This document shows, one piece after another, positions 1 through 8,660 of a DNA stretch of 64,000 bases (its first letter is position 1; each line of letters opens with the position of its first letter). The notes below the pieces were generated by a model. It was not told the origin of the DNA. It did no database searches and saw only the letters and a program-made list of their open reading frames with translations. The position numbers and the translations under genes are program-made. The stretch covers positions 36,255 to 100,254 of the forward strand of contig NZ_PPAW01000013.1 of assembly GCF_002913225.1 (NCBI RefSeq), read 5' to 3'. Origin of the DNA: Campylobacter concisus (GTDB lineage Bacteria; Campylobacterota; Campylobacteria; Campylobacterales; Campylobacteraceae).

Positions 1-1
1 A

Positions 2-124
2 AAAGTAGGCGACAGCAAAAAGGCTGAGCGCGAGAGCACAGGACTTTATGTCATGATCTACTTCTTCATCTTAGGAATTTTTGCTTGGCTTTGGAAACGC
101 AAAGTCTGGAGCGAACTCCACTAA
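2..124 (+). CDS. C-terminal end of a membrane protein (partial, possibly cytochrome c1-type)
   Basis: The window opens inside a gene whose last 40 codons are readable and end in TAA. The tail has a charged stretch (KKAERES), one hydrophobic segment (YVMIYFFILGIFAWLW) and a short basic end (KRKVWSELH). This is the shape of a protein anchored by a C-terminal helix with a short cytoplasmic tail, as in cytochrome c1-type subunits of epsilonproteobacterial bc1 complexes. That identity is a guess from the tail alone; the start and catalytic part lie outside the window. A terminator hairpin follows immediately. Confidence 0.5.
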   Translation, partial: KVGDSKKAERESTGLYVMIYFFILGIFAWLWKRKVWSELH

Positions 125-127
125 AAT

Positions 128-150
128 TTAAGAGCCTTTTTGGCTCTTAA
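128..150 (+). terminator. Rho-independent terminator after the partial membrane protein gene
   Basis: A perfect 9-bp stem, TTAAGAGCC pairing with GGCTCTTAA around a TTTTT loop, begins 4 bases after the stop codon and is followed by a T-rich stretch. Placement and form fit an intrinsic terminator. Confidence 0.75.
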
Positions 151-284
151 ATTCTTTCTAGTAAATTTACATATATAAATAGGTATGTGATTTTTTAAAT
201 TTATTCTTTTACAAATTTAATCAAGCTGTCTTTGCAAATTTTAAAATTTACTTGACACTTATTTGACTTGAGAAAGCAAATTTA

Positions 285-665
285 CAAATTTTAAAATCTT
301 ACTCACTCGCCTTAGCAGACTACTAAATTTAGGGCTCATAGCCACTCGCCACTAAATTTAGAGCCGTGATATGCCAGCTCTAATTTTAAAATTTGACAGA
401 GTTTTTCTAGAAAAACCGCATGTAGAGCGTTAGCACCATTGCATGCCACCTCTAACGTGCGAGGGGATTAGGGGATTTAAAAAGGGGGATAAGGGGACGG
501 CTTCGTAATTCAAGTCCCCTTGTCTCCCTTTTGATAAATTTACATCTCAAAGCAAATTTTAAACTTTCATTCACTCGCAAGAATTGACTACTGATTTTAG
601 GTCTCGCAAAGCTTGCCACTAAAATCAGAGCCGAAATTACTCGCTCATCAAATTTTAAAATTTTC
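285..665. repeat. Gene-free region with two diverged structured repeat units (285-395 and 552-665)
   Basis: No gene is visible from 124 to 716. Two units share the same order of short blocks: CAAATTTTAAA, TCACTCGC, GACTACT, GCCACTAAA, AGAGCCG, then an ATTTTAAAATT block. Each contains a 10-bp inverted pair. In unit 1 both arms read CTAAATTTAG (323-332 and 352-361); in unit 2 the arms are CTGATTTTAG (591-600) and CTAAAATCAG (619-628). The arms differ between units but remain perfectly complementary, which suggests the fold is kept. Function unknown. Confidence 0.5.
480..532. repeat. 19-bp imperfect inverted repeat (strong hairpin) in the gene-free region
   Basis: The left arm AAAAGGGGGATAAGGGGAC (480-498) pairs with GTCCCCTTGTCTCCCTTTT (514-532) around a 15-base loop. 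Two of 19 positions depart from Watson-Crick pairing and both can form G-U pairs in one strand. It lies between the two structured repeat units and is much richer in G and C than its surroundings. It could be a bidirectional terminator or part of a dispersed intergenic repeat; this window has only one copy. Confidence 0.6.
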
Positions 666-716
666 TCAAATTTAACAAAACTGCATGCAGTTCAATGTGC
701 CGCCACATACATCTCT

Positions 717-1199
717 CTACCTAGCTTCTATCTTTGGCATCTGCAGCATAAAATTTCTAGCTTCGCTTAAAAGCACTGGCTTAAGCGCATCTGCTGATGT
801 TTGTGGGTCGTAAATTCTCTCATACGAAAGCATCAAAACTCCATCTTTTTTAAGTAAAAAGTGGATTATTTCTATATTTTTGCTCTTAGCCCCATCTTTT
901 ATGAAAGCTAAAATTTGATCATTTTCTTCGCTATAAAGCACATTTTTATCTTGCTTAAGAGCCTTTTTTAGCTCCTCTAGCTCGCTTTTTGTCTTAGCAT
1001 CTTTGTCAAACTTTACTTTAAAAGCGGCAAAGTGCTCGTCCATATTTTCATTTTTTAAAAAGTAAAGGCTCTCGTTTTTAACCACTTGCTTCTTATAAAA
1101 CGTGCTCCCATCAAATCTAAAACTCTCAACCAAGCTTAGCTCATCTGCCAAAGAAAAGAGACCAAAAAACAGCAAAACAAAAAGGCTAAATTTACGCAT
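717..1199 (-). CDS. Putative periplasmic protein, unknown function
   Basis: A 160-residue protein starting MRKFSLFVLLFFGLFSLADE, a clear signal peptide with likely cleavage after residues 17-18 and no lipobox cysteine, so it is probably soluble in the periplasm. The mature part is charged, has no further membrane segment and no motif I recognise. It stands alone on the minus strand, divergent from the antiporter gene that begins 115 bases away. Length, signal peptide and codon pattern make it a convincing gene; its role is unknown. Confidence 0.7.
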   Translation of the reverse strand: MRKFSLFVLLFFGLFSLADELSLVESFRFDGSTFYKKQVVKNESLYFLKNENMDEHFAAFKVKFDKDAKTKSELEELKKALKQDKNVLYSEENDQILAFIKDGAKSKNIEIIHFLLKKDGVLMLSYERIYDPQTSADALKPVLLSEARNFMLQMPKIEAR

Positions 1200-1314
1200 A
1201 AAATTTCACTCCAAATTTCTAAAATAGCCGTCATTTTGCCCAAATTTCGCTTAGCTTAATCAAAAAATAACAAAGCTTTTTATACAATCAGGCATTTTTA
1301 TTTTAAGGATCTTT

Positions 1315-2478
1315 TTGCAGTTACACCAAGCAAGCGAGCTTAGCATCCTTGTCGTTTTGGCATTTATTGTCTTTGCTTCGCCTTATATTTCTAAAATTTT
1401 ACGCATCCCAGTCGCGCCTGCTGAGATACTACTTGGAGCGGTTGCTGGCTACATCGGAGTTGTCGGCGAGAACGAGATGTTTAAGCTCATTAGCGAAGTT
1501 GGCTTTTTCTTTTTGATGTTTTTAGCTGGCATGGAGATCGACCTTAGGATGCTCATAAACATCGACCGTAAAATTTTGCGCCTTGGGCTCATCTACCTAG
1601 CGCTCATCTACGCTCTAGCCACAGCTTTGACGCTAGGACTTGAGCTAAGCCTACTTTACATCATCATCATCCCGATAATGGCCGTTGGCATGATATTTAC
1701 GCTATTTAAGGAGTATGGCAAGCAACAAGAGTGGCTAAATTTAAGCATGCTAATAGCAACTATCGGCGAGCTTTTAAGCATCACGCTTCTAACTTTTACC
1801 GCTGCTTACTTGCAGTTTGGAGCGAGCATAAATTTATGGCTAACGATTGGCTATTTGATCCTATTTTTGGCTATCAGCGTGCTTAGTTTTAAAATTTTGG
1901 ACGTGCTTTTTTGGTGGTATCCGGGTCTTAAAGTGGTGCTCATGCCGCACTACGACAAGGACGAGAAGGACATCAGGCTTTGCATCGCGGTATTTTTCAC
2001 GATGATAGCTTTGATGCTCTATCTAAATTTAGAAGTCGCCTTTGGCGCGTTTATCGCAGGTATGTTTATTACGACATTTTTTGATCACAAAAAGGACTTG
2101 CCGCACAAGCTTTCAAGCTTTGGATTTGGCTTTTTGGTACCGATATTTTTCATCCATATAGGCTCGACCTTTAAGCTTTCAAGCCTAGGATCTAGCGAAG
2201 TGATAAAGGATGCTATTTTTATATTTTTAGCGATGCTTGGCACCAGAGTTATATCTAGTTTGCTCTTTTTGGGCAAGCTTGGCTTTAGGGGGATATTTTT
2301 ATTTTCAGTTTCGCAGTCTATGCCGCTCACTCTTTTGATCGCAGTTGCTACTATCGCACACAAATCAGGCGAGATAAGTGACTATTCTTACTCATCTTTC
2401 ATCCTAGCAAGCCTCGCACAAGCTATAATAGGAGCTATAATCATCAAAATTTTAATGCAATCAAAAAGCAAGGAGTAA
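1315..2478 (+). CDS. Cation:proton antiporter (CPA2/KefB-type membrane domain)
   Basis: A 387-residue, strongly hydrophobic protein with about 12 membrane segments, resembling the Na+/H+ exchanger domain of the CPA2 family (KefB/KefC, NapA). Early family-like sequence (VAPAEILLGAVAGYIG and FLAGMEIDLRML) carries the conserved Gly-rich and acidic positions. It stops after the membrane domain and lacks the C-terminal TrkA-N nucleotide-binding domain of KefB/KefC, so NapA-like exchange is likelier than glutathione-gated K+ efflux. The start is a TTG preceded by AAGGA at a good distance. gltA begins 2 bases after the stop, suggesting cotranscription. Transported ion not deducible. Confidence 0.85.
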   Translation: MQLHQASELSILVVLAFIVFASPYISKILRIPVAPAEILLGAVAGYIGVVGENEMFKLISEVGFFFLMFLAGMEIDLRMLINIDRKILRLGLIYLALIYALATALTLGLELSLLYIIIIPIMAVGMIFTLFKEYGKQQEWLNLSMLIATIGELLSITLLTFTAAYLQFGASINLWLTIGYLILFLAISVLSFKILDVLFWWYPGLKVVLMPHYDKDEKDIRLCIAVFFTMIALMLYLNLEVAFGAFIAGMFITTFFDHKKDLPHKLSSFGFGFLVPIFFIHIGSTFKLSSLGSSEVIKDAIFIFLAMLGTRVISSLLFLGKLGFRGIFLFSVSQSMPLTLLIAVATIAHKSGEISDYSYSSFILASLAQAIIGAIIIKILMQSKSKE

Positions 2479-2480
2479 AA

Positions 2481-3758
2481 ATGTCATCAAATACAGCCAC
2501 ACTAATCGACAATCGAACTGGAAAAAGCTATGAATTTCCTATCCTAAAAGGCACGATGGGGCCAGACGTCATCGACATATCGACCTTCTTTAGCGACACT
2601 GGGATGTTTACCTTTGATCGGGGCTACACATCAACTGCGATGTGCCGCTCAGCCATAACCTACATCGACGGCCTAAAGGGCGAGCTCATGTATAGGGGCT
2701 ACGACATCGCCTATCTGGCTGAAAATAAGACATTTTTAGACGTTGCCTACCTGCTTTTAAACAAAGAGCTACCAACTGGCGAGCAATATGCAAGCTTTAA
2801 AGATGAGCTTAAAAAAAGAAGCTTCATACATGAGGGCATGATGAAGCTATTTGATGCATTTCCAGACAAGGCGCACCCTATGGCGATCTTGCAAGCGGCA
2901 GTCTCTGCGCTAAGTGCCTTTTACTCAGACCACCTAAATATGGACAAGCCTGAAGAGTATCACGAAATGGCTATGAGGATAATCGCTAAAATCCCAACGA
3001 TAGCGGCCTTTAGCTACCGCTACTCACGCGGTCTTCCTATCATATATCCAAATTTGGATCGTGGCTTTACTGAAAATTTCTTATATATGATGAGGGGCTA
3101 TCCATACGAGCATGTCGATCTTAAACCTATCGAGATAAAGGCGCTTGACACGGTCTTTATGCTGCACGCAGACCACGAGCAAAACGCCTCAACGACTACC
3201 GTTAGGACCGTTGGCTCTACGCACGCGCACCCATACGCATGTATAAGTGCAGGTATCGGCGCACTTTGGGGTTGGGCTCATGGCGGAGCAAACGAGGGTG
3301 TCATCCGCCAGCTTGAAGAGATCGGCTCGGTTGCAAACGTCGATAAATACATCGCTAGAGCAAAGGATAAGAACGATCCATTTAGACTAATGGGCTTTGG
3401 TCACAGGGTCTATAAAAACTTCGACCCTCGCGCAAAGGTGCTTAAAAAGATGAGAGATCAGCTGATGGATGAGATCGGCATTAGCTCAGAGCTCATAAAG
3501 ATCGCCAACCGCATCGAAGAGATCGCGCTAAATGACGACTACTTTGTAAGTAGAAATTTATATCCAAATGTTGATTTTCACTCAGGGCTCATCCTAAAAG
3601 CGCTTGGCATACCAAATAACATGTTTGCCGTCATTTTCGTCATCGGCAGGACGCCAGGCTGGATCAGCCAGTGGATCGAGCTAAAAGAGCAAGACACGAT
3701 AAAGATCGTCCGTCCAAGACAGCTCTACGTCGGAGAGACAAACAGAACACCAAAATGA
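2481..3758 (+). CDS. gltA: Citrate synthase (type II)
   Basis: 425 residues, the usual length of hexameric NADH-sensitive type II citrate synthases. It condenses acetyl-CoA and oxaloacetate to citrate in the cytoplasm, the entry step of the TCA cycle. Active-site segments are intact: the first His in MLHADHEQNAST, the second His in GFGHRVYKNFDPRA, and the Asp in NVDFHSGLI. The C-terminal segment GRTPGWISQWIE and the closing RPRQLYVG are typical. It lies 2 bases after the antiporter gene, and its stop overlaps the cysQ start (ATGA), so the three probably form one transcript. Confidence 0.97.
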   Translation: MSSNTATLIDNRTGKSYEFPILKGTMGPDVIDISTFFSDTGMFTFDRGYTSTAMCRSAITYIDGLKGELMYRGYDIAYLAENKTFLDVAYLLLNKELPTGEQYASFKDELKKRSFIHEGMMKLFDAFPDKAHPMAILQAAVSALSAFYSDHLNMDKPEEYHEMAMRIIAKIPTIAAFSYRYSRGLPIIYPNLDRGFTENFLYMMRGYPYEHVDLKPIEIKALDTVFMLHADHEQNASTTTVRTVGSTHAHPYACISAGIGALWGWAHGGANEGVIRQLEEIGSVANVDKYIARAKDKNDPFRLMGFGHRVYKNFDPRAKVLKKMRDQLMDEIGISSELIKIANRIEEIALNDDYFVSRNLYPNVDFHSGLILKALGIPNNMFAVIFVIGRTPGWISQWIELKEQDTIKIVRPRQLYVGETNRTPK

Positions 3759-4558
3759 GCGAGCTTTTAAATTTAGCCATCAAGGCAGCCATCAGCGCTG
3801 GGGGTGAGATAATGAAATTTTACTCATCTAATAGCCAGGCGCTTAAAGTCTGCCTAAAAGATGACAGCTCGCCGCTAACTAGCGCTGATCTAGCGGCAAA
3901 TGAGGTGATACTAAAAGAGCTAAGTAAAAGCGGGATAAAAATTTGCTCTGAAGAGAGTATCTTGCAAGATAGCGATAAAGATGAGTTTTGGCTAGTTGAT
4001 CCCCTTGATGGCACGAAAGAATTTCTAGCTAGAAATGGTGAATTTTGCGTTTGTATAGCGCTTATAAAAGAGGCTAGACCGGTGCTTGGCGTCATTTTTA
4101 TCCCAGTTAGCAAAGAGCTTTTTTATGCTGATGAAAACGGCGCTTTTAAAGAAATTTTAGGCGCTAATGATGAGGTCATAGAAAAACAAGATCTAAATGA
4201 AAAAGCTAAAAGCTTAAATAACTTCATCTTTTCAAGCAGAAGAGGCGAGACAAAAAAGGTTGAGCTCATAAGAGATAGTTTAAATTTAGAGCAAAAATGC
4301 ATCGGATCTGCCATTAAATTTTGCCGTTTAGCCGAGCTTGGCGGGATATATGTGAGATTTAGCCCAAGCTATCTTTGGGACAATGCTGCAGGTGAGGCTG
4401 TGGTGAAATTTAGCGGTGGCAAGGTCTTAAACGCTAGCGACAGATGCGAGCCAAGCTACAAGCTAGCGGATCTAAAAAGCCCATTTTACGTAGCTTTTGG
4501 CAAAAATGCTTTGAGCTTAGAGGATGAAGTTTTTAAGCTTATAGAGCAGGGCAGATAA
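3755..4558 (+). CDS. cysQ: 3'(2'),5'-bisphosphate nucleotidase (inositol monophosphatase family)
   Basis: A 267-residue member of the Li+-sensitive, Mg2+-dependent phosphatase family. It carries the metal-binding motif WLVDPLDGTKEF near residue 80 and a preceding EES, with the second signature YLWDNAAGEAVV near residue 210. The likely role is removing 3'-phosphoadenosine 5'-phosphate left by sulfate assimilation. The start at 3755 overlaps the gltA stop (ATGA), indicating translational coupling; an upstream in-frame start would lie inside gltA and is not needed. Confidence 0.9.
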   Translation: MSELLNLAIKAAISAGGEIMKFYSSNSQALKVCLKDDSSPLTSADLAANEVILKELSKSGIKICSEESILQDSDKDEFWLVDPLDGTKEFLARNGEFCVCIALIKEARPVLGVIFIPVSKELFYADENGAFKEILGANDEVIEKQDLNEKAKSLNNFIFSSRRGETKKVELIRDSLNLEQKCIGSAIKFCRLAELGGIYVRFSPSYLWDNAAGEAVVKFSGGKVLNASDRCEPSYKLADLKSPFYVAFGKNALSLEDEVFKLIEQGR

Positions 4559-4560
4559 GG

Positions 4561-5025
4561 CTACTTGCACCTTATCTCACCACTCATCTTTAAAAATGCG
4601 CTCTCGTTTTGCTCTAAAAATTTATTTGCCGCTTCTAAATCCTGAAATTTATCTTTTAGTCTGATCACTAAAGTGCCGCATTTTAGCTCTCTGGCTCGCT
4701 CTAAACTAGCATCAAAGCTTTGCGTTAGATCATTTACGCTTTTTATCAAAAGATCGTTTTTGTCTAGCTCTTTTACGCTAAATTTAGCGTGTCTCTCAGC
4801 TCTTACTACGCCAAGATAGTTTGCGACTTTGGCGTTACTTATGTAGATGAAAACTCCCTCACGCAAGTTGCTGCTAAATGCCACTGCATCATCTTGTTCA
4901 AGTATCTTTGCAAGCTCTTCGCCGCCATAGTTTAGGCTGCTTTTAAGGTTTAGGTTTTTCACGCTTGGCTTGCTCGCACAACCTGCTAAAAATATACAAA
5001 ATATAAGAGCAAAAGTTCTTTTCAT
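4561..5025 (-). CDS. Putative lipoprotein, last gene of the mod cluster run
   Basis: A 154-residue protein with a lipoprotein signal (MKRTFALIFCIFLAGCASK, lipobox LAGC). The start is the ATG with GAGGAAA six bases upstream; a TTG 15 bases earlier would put that ribosome binding site inside the gene and is rejected. The mature part contains no domain I recognise. It begins one base past the upstream methyltransferase stop and converges on cysQ with only a 2-base gap. Probably membrane-anchored on the periplasmic side; function unknown. Confidence 0.75.
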   Translation of the reverse strand: MKRTFALIFCIFLAGCASKPSVKNLNLKSSLNYGGEELAKILEQDDAVAFSSNLREGVFIYISNAKVANYLGVVRAERHAKFSVKELDKNDLLIKSVNDLTQSFDASLERARELKCGTLVIRLKDKFQDLEAANKFLEQNESAFLKMSGEIRCK

Positions 5026-5026
5026 T

Positions 5027-6583
5027 TTAAATTTCCTCAAGCAAATAGAGCATGCTAGCTATTCTTATAGTGCCTGCTACATAGCTCAATATATTTGATA
5101 CAACCTTGTTTCTTTTTATCTCCTTGCCATTTGTTTCAAAAAACTTGACATCATTTTCTTTTATAAATTTTAAAGCTTTGGTTACAATATCTTCTAAGTT
5201 ATTTTTACCATCAAGTAGCAAAAATATATAATAATCAACCAAATTCAGTTTTTCAGAAATACCAAATTTATTTGCAAAAACAATGTCTGTCTTATCTTTA
5301 TGTTTTAAAAAATACTTAACATAATTTATCAAATTTGGATTTAGTCTTGAGTGATTTGGAGTATACTCTATATCTTTTAATGCGTCTCTTACAAGCATTA
5401 CGTTTGCTGAGTTAGTTAAAATCCTTACAAAAGTGCTATAAACCAGAAGCTTATCTTCTGGCAAAATTTCTAAAATTTGAGAGAGATTTATGCTTGCTGG
5501 GAACATATTGTTAAAGACCTCGCAGAGCCAAGATATATCTTGAGGCATAAGAGCAAATTTATCATACCAGCCATCATCTTTTTTTATAAAGTCGGCTACT
5601 ACATGAATTTTATTTATATCGCTTGGTCCTATTTGCTTTGTCTTAACTGCCTCAAAAGCATCTTTATGAACGATTAGACTCTGTCTAAAAAGTCTCATAT
5701 TTAATGCATCAAAAAATTGCTCACTTTGTATACGATCAGTAAAGTGTGTATTTTTAAAATCATCCACAAGATCATTTCCAAAGTTGGGAGCAAAGATATC
5801 TTTAAGGTCACAATCGCAAAGATAAGCTAAGTCAAATTTATCTATTTTTTCGCAAAAGTCTTTAAAGTAAAATGGATCATTTATATCTTCTAAAAACTCA
5901 TGTGCTACATAGAAGTCATCTTTGCTAAGAATATCATCTATCAAATTAATAAGCGATTTAACTGGCATAGCTCTTTCAAATTTTTCATTATCTCTTGTTA
6001 GCAAGACCTCTTTATATACTAAAAGAGCCTCTTTAGCGGCCTTTAGCCTCTCTTCTATGCTATCTTTGTCCTTCGCAGCAAGTAGCATGATATCTCTTAT
6101 AATATCCTTTACTTTCCAGCCTGGATATGTGTTGTAAGATATAAACGCCACGCCGTTTTGGCTTAAATTTTCTCTTACAACCCTTAGTATCGCATCTTTT
6201 ACAAAGTCAGGCACCCAGCTAAATACACCGTGAGCAATGATGTAGTCAAATTTCTCATCACTTTTAAACTCGCAGATATCGCCGTGGATTAGCTCTAAAT
6301 TTTGTAGTCCTATCTCTTTTGCAATCTCTTTTCCGCGCCTTATTTGCTCGCCGCTAAGGTCGATGCCAACTACTCTTGCGTTCTCGTTATTTACGGCAAA
6401 TGGGATCAAATTTCCGCCAAAGCTGCACCCTATCTCCAAAACTTTCGCGGTTTTGCAAGGAGGTGGGTTGATACCAAGAAGCGTAGCGCAAGCCTCTAGT
6501 TTATAAGGTGAGCTTTGCGCAAATGCTGCTGATTTGTAAGTTAGTTCATCATAAGATTTTTCTATTTTGCTATTTTGGCTCAT
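5027..6583 (-). CDS. SAM-dependent methyltransferase with methyltransferase-regulatory domain
   Basis: A 518-residue cytoplasmic protein. The N-terminal class I methyltransferase domain (about residues 20-180) has the SAM-binding motif VLEIGCSFGGNLIP, an acidic VVGIDLS strand end and FDYIIAHGVFSWVP. The following part looks like the methyltransferase regulatory domain family (MethyTransf_Reg, PF10119), with a further C-terminal helical section. Substrate unknown; the family occurs in Campylobacter and Helicobacter. It lies 9 bases after the peroxiredoxin-like gene in a minus-strand run that continues from the molybdate operon. Confidence 0.8.
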   Translation of the reverse strand: MSQNSKIEKSYDELTYKSAAFAQSSPYKLEACATLLGINPPPCKTAKVLEIGCSFGGNLIPFAVNNENARVVGIDLSGEQIRRGKEIAKEIGLQNLELIHGDICEFKSDEKFDYIIAHGVFSWVPDFVKDAILRVVRENLSQNGVAFISYNTYPGWKVKDIIRDIMLLAAKDKDSIEERLKAAKEALLVYKEVLLTRDNEKFERAMPVKSLINLIDDILSKDDFYVAHEFLEDINDPFYFKDFCEKIDKFDLAYLCDCDLKDIFAPNFGNDLVDDFKNTHFTDRIQSEQFFDALNMRLFRQSLIVHKDAFEAVKTKQIGPSDINKIHVVADFIKKDDGWYDKFALMPQDISWLCEVFNNMFPASINLSQILEILPEDKLLVYSTFVRILTNSANVMLVRDALKDIEYTPNHSRLNPNLINYVKYFLKHKDKTDIVFANKFGISEKLNLVDYYIFLLLDGKNNLEDIVTKALKFIKENDVKFFETNGKEIKRNKVVSNILSYVAGTIRIASMLYLLEEI

Positions 6584-6592
6584 TTTACCCTC

Positions 6593-7090
6593 CTAGTAGT
6601 CTTGATTTTGCAATTTTTCTAGCATATTTTTAGCGTCATTTTCAGGCTCATCAACGATATATGCGCGCCTTATATTGCCACCTTTTATGATAAGCGTTTG
6701 ACGAAAGTAAAATTTATGCCCATTTGAAGCTGCAAATACCGGAAGCTCAAGCGCGCGCTCTAGCATAAACTCGCTATCATTTAAAAACATCACGCCGGTT
6801 GCAGTCTCTTCTTCAAATTTCTTTTGAGCCGCGATATCTTGGGAGCCAATAGCTACTACCATAAATCCAAGATCGTTAAATTCTTTAAGAAGTTTTTTAT
6901 AGTTTATCGCTTGTTTTGTGCAGCCTTTCATACCCGCAGTATTTTGTAGCTGTTCGCTTAAAAGCTCAAAATCCTCGCCTATCTTTGGGTAGATAAAAAC
7001 CACGCAGTCATGGCTCCTTGCAAAGGCAGAAAAGTCAAATTCTTTGTCGTCTAAAGTCCTTAGATAGATGCTTGTGGGCACTTTTATCAT
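6593..7090 (-). CDS. Peroxiredoxin-like (AhpC/TSA-fold) protein
   Basis: 165 residues with a thioredoxin-like fold pattern: CVVFIYPKIGED strand, then MKGCTKQAINYKK in place of the classical P-G-C-T-x-E peroxidatic motif, then GFMVVAIGSQD. The Cys in GCT is retained, so thiol peroxidase activity is possible, but the surrounding motif is atypical for bacterioferritin-comigratory or AhpC proteins. No signal peptide. It follows modB by 36 bases and precedes the methyltransferase, so it may be cotranscribed with the molybdate uptake genes. Confidence 0.7.
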   Translation of the reverse strand: MIKVPTSIYLRTLDDKEFDFSAFARSHDCVVFIYPKIGEDFELLSEQLQNTAGMKGCTKQAINYKKLLKEFNDLGFMVVAIGSQDIAAQKKFEEETATGVMFLNDSEFMLERALELPVFAASNGHKFYFRQTLIIKGGNIRRAYIVDEPENDAKNMLEKLQNQDY

Positions 7091-7126
7091 CTTTCATCCT
7101 TTAAAATTTTTATCTATTATATATCT

Positions 7127-7804
7127 TTAAGCTTTTTTTGAATTTAAGAGATAGACGACAAAAAGAACAAAAAAGCTAATTATTAGCATCAAAAGGGCAT
7201 AGATGTGAGCTTTGGTATAGTCAAGCATCTCAACTGCCTCAAATATCGCGATACTAGCGACCTTGCTCTCGCCAGCCACGCTGCCACCTATCATCAAAAC
7301 CACGCCAAATTCGCCCATCGTATGAGCAAAACTAACGACGATTGCGGTTAGTAAATTTGACCTGATACTTGGCAAGATCACTCTAAAAATGGTCGTGAGC
7401 TTGCTTTTACCAAGGCTGTAGCTCGCCTCAAAAAGGCTCTTTTTTAGGCTATTTAGCCCAGCATAAATGGGCCCAAACATAAATGGCAGCGAGTAGATGC
7501 AGCTTGCCACAACAAGGCCAGTGAAGTTAAAAACTAGTCTCACGCCAAAGAGTTCTTCGATAAATTTACCAAAAAATGAGTAAGGCGAGAGAAAAATAAG
7601 CAGATAAAAGCCAAGAACGCTTGGCGGCAGCACCAAAGGCAGCGAGATAACGGACTCTAAAAATGCCTTGCCAAAAAATTTCTTTTGCGACATAAAGTAA
7701 GCCAGCGCAACGCAGAAAAAAAACAAAATAAATGTCGTGATAAAAGAGAGTTTTAGAGATAGCCAAAATGGCTCGTAGTCGATAGATAGCAGCTCGCTCA
7801 TCAT
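7127..7804 (-). CDS. modB: Molybdate ABC transporter permease
   Basis: 225 residues, five to six membrane segments, with the permease loop EASYSLGKSKLTTIFRVILP that couples to the ATPase and the family-typical AHTMGEFGVVLMIGG. It forms the inner-membrane channel for molybdate or tungstate with ModC and ModA. The ATG at 7804 overlaps the modC stop (ATGA). A second ATG follows directly; either could be used. Confidence 0.92.
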   Translation of the reverse strand: MMSELLSIDYEPFWLSLKLSFITTFILFFFCVALAYFMSQKKFFGKAFLESVISLPLVLPPSVLGFYLLIFLSPYSFFGKFIEELFGVRLVFNFTGLVVASCIYSLPFMFGPIYAGLNSLKKSLFEASYSLGKSKLTTIFRVILPSIRSNLLTAIVVSFAHTMGEFGVVLMIGGSVAGESKVASIAIFEAVEMLDYTKAHIYALLMLIISFFVLFVVYLLNSKKA

Positions 7805-8658
7805 GCTTTTACCAAATTTACGCCAAAGGCTTTTGTGCTAACCACGACCGTGTCGCCAGCTCTTAGTCCACTAGCTTCTGCGCTACTTAGCACGACCTCG
7901 CAAATTTGGCGATTTATCAGCACACTTGCCACAAAAATGGCGTCACACTTTTTGATCTCTAAAATTTTAGCGTTAAATGCAAATTTCTGTGATCCTGCAC
8001 TTTTTAAAAATATCTCACTTGCACTGCCAGATCTTGAAATTTTGCCATTTTCAAGGACAAAAACCTTGCTACAAAGCTTGTAAATTTCAGCTATGTCGTG
8101 ACTTACTAAAATAACACTCATCTTAAACTCATCGTGAAGCGCTAGTAAATAATCCTGCAACTTCTCGCGCATGGCGTTATCTAGGGCACTTAGTGGCTCA
8201 TCTAGCAGTAAAATTTCTGGCTTTCTCATCACCGCACGAGCGAGTGCCACGCGCTGCTTTTGACCGCCTGAGAGCTCGCCTATCTTGGCGTTTTTTAGGC
8301 TCTTTAGCTCGCAAATTTCAAGTAGTTTGTTCGCTAAATTTTCATCATTATTTGCAAAGAGTAAATTTTTAAAGACGTTCATATTTTCAAAAAGGGCGTA
8401 GTCTTGAAACAAAAAGCCGATGTTTCGCTTTTGCGGGGCTAAATTTGTATTTTCATCAAAAAAGATCTTATCTCCAACCTTTATCACGCCACTTTGTGGG
8501 GCTTCAAAACCAGCGATAAGCCGTAGTATCGTCGTTTTGCCTCCGCCACTTGCTCCATAAAGTGCGACAAACTCGCCACCTTCAAAGGCAAGCTCAGCCT
8601 CAAGCATAAATTTACCGCTACCGCCATTTAGCTCTTTTTTGCAAGAAATTTCTATCAT
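7801..8658 (-). CDS. modC: Molybdate ABC transporter ATP-binding protein
   Basis: 285 residues. Walker A is GASGGGKTTI near residue 35, the Q-loop is FLFQDYALF, the signature is LSGGQKQR, Walker B is ILLLDEPLSALD, and the switch His is in VILVSHD. A C-terminal segment of about 65 residues resembles a TOBE oxyanion-binding domain, normal for ModC. It energises molybdate import through ModB and lies 2 bases downstream of the TOBE protein gene. Confidence 0.93.
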   Translation of the reverse strand: MIEISCKKELNGGSGKFMLEAELAFEGGEFVALYGASGGGKTTILRLIAGFEAPQSGVIKVGDKIFFDENTNLAPQKRNIGFLFQDYALFENMNVFKNLLFANNDENLANKLLEICELKSLKNAKIGELSGGQKQRVALARAVMRKPEILLLDEPLSALDNAMREKLQDYLLALHDEFKMSVILVSHDIAEIYKLCSKVFVLENGKISRSGSASEIFLKSAGSQKFAFNAKILEIKKCDAIFVASVLINRQICEVVLSSAEASGLRAGDTVVVSTKAFGVNLVKA

Positions 8659-8660
8659 TT

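Noticed and set aside
484..488. Short G runs (for example here and near 11186 and 23856) as phase-variable tracts
   Set aside because: Only five or six bases, far shorter than contingency tracts in Campylobacter.
3671..3754. Upstream extension of cysQ into gltA
   Set aside because: The 28 extra codons (basic, Arg-rich) are the gltA 3' end in another frame; the ATGA junction at 3755 is the natural start.
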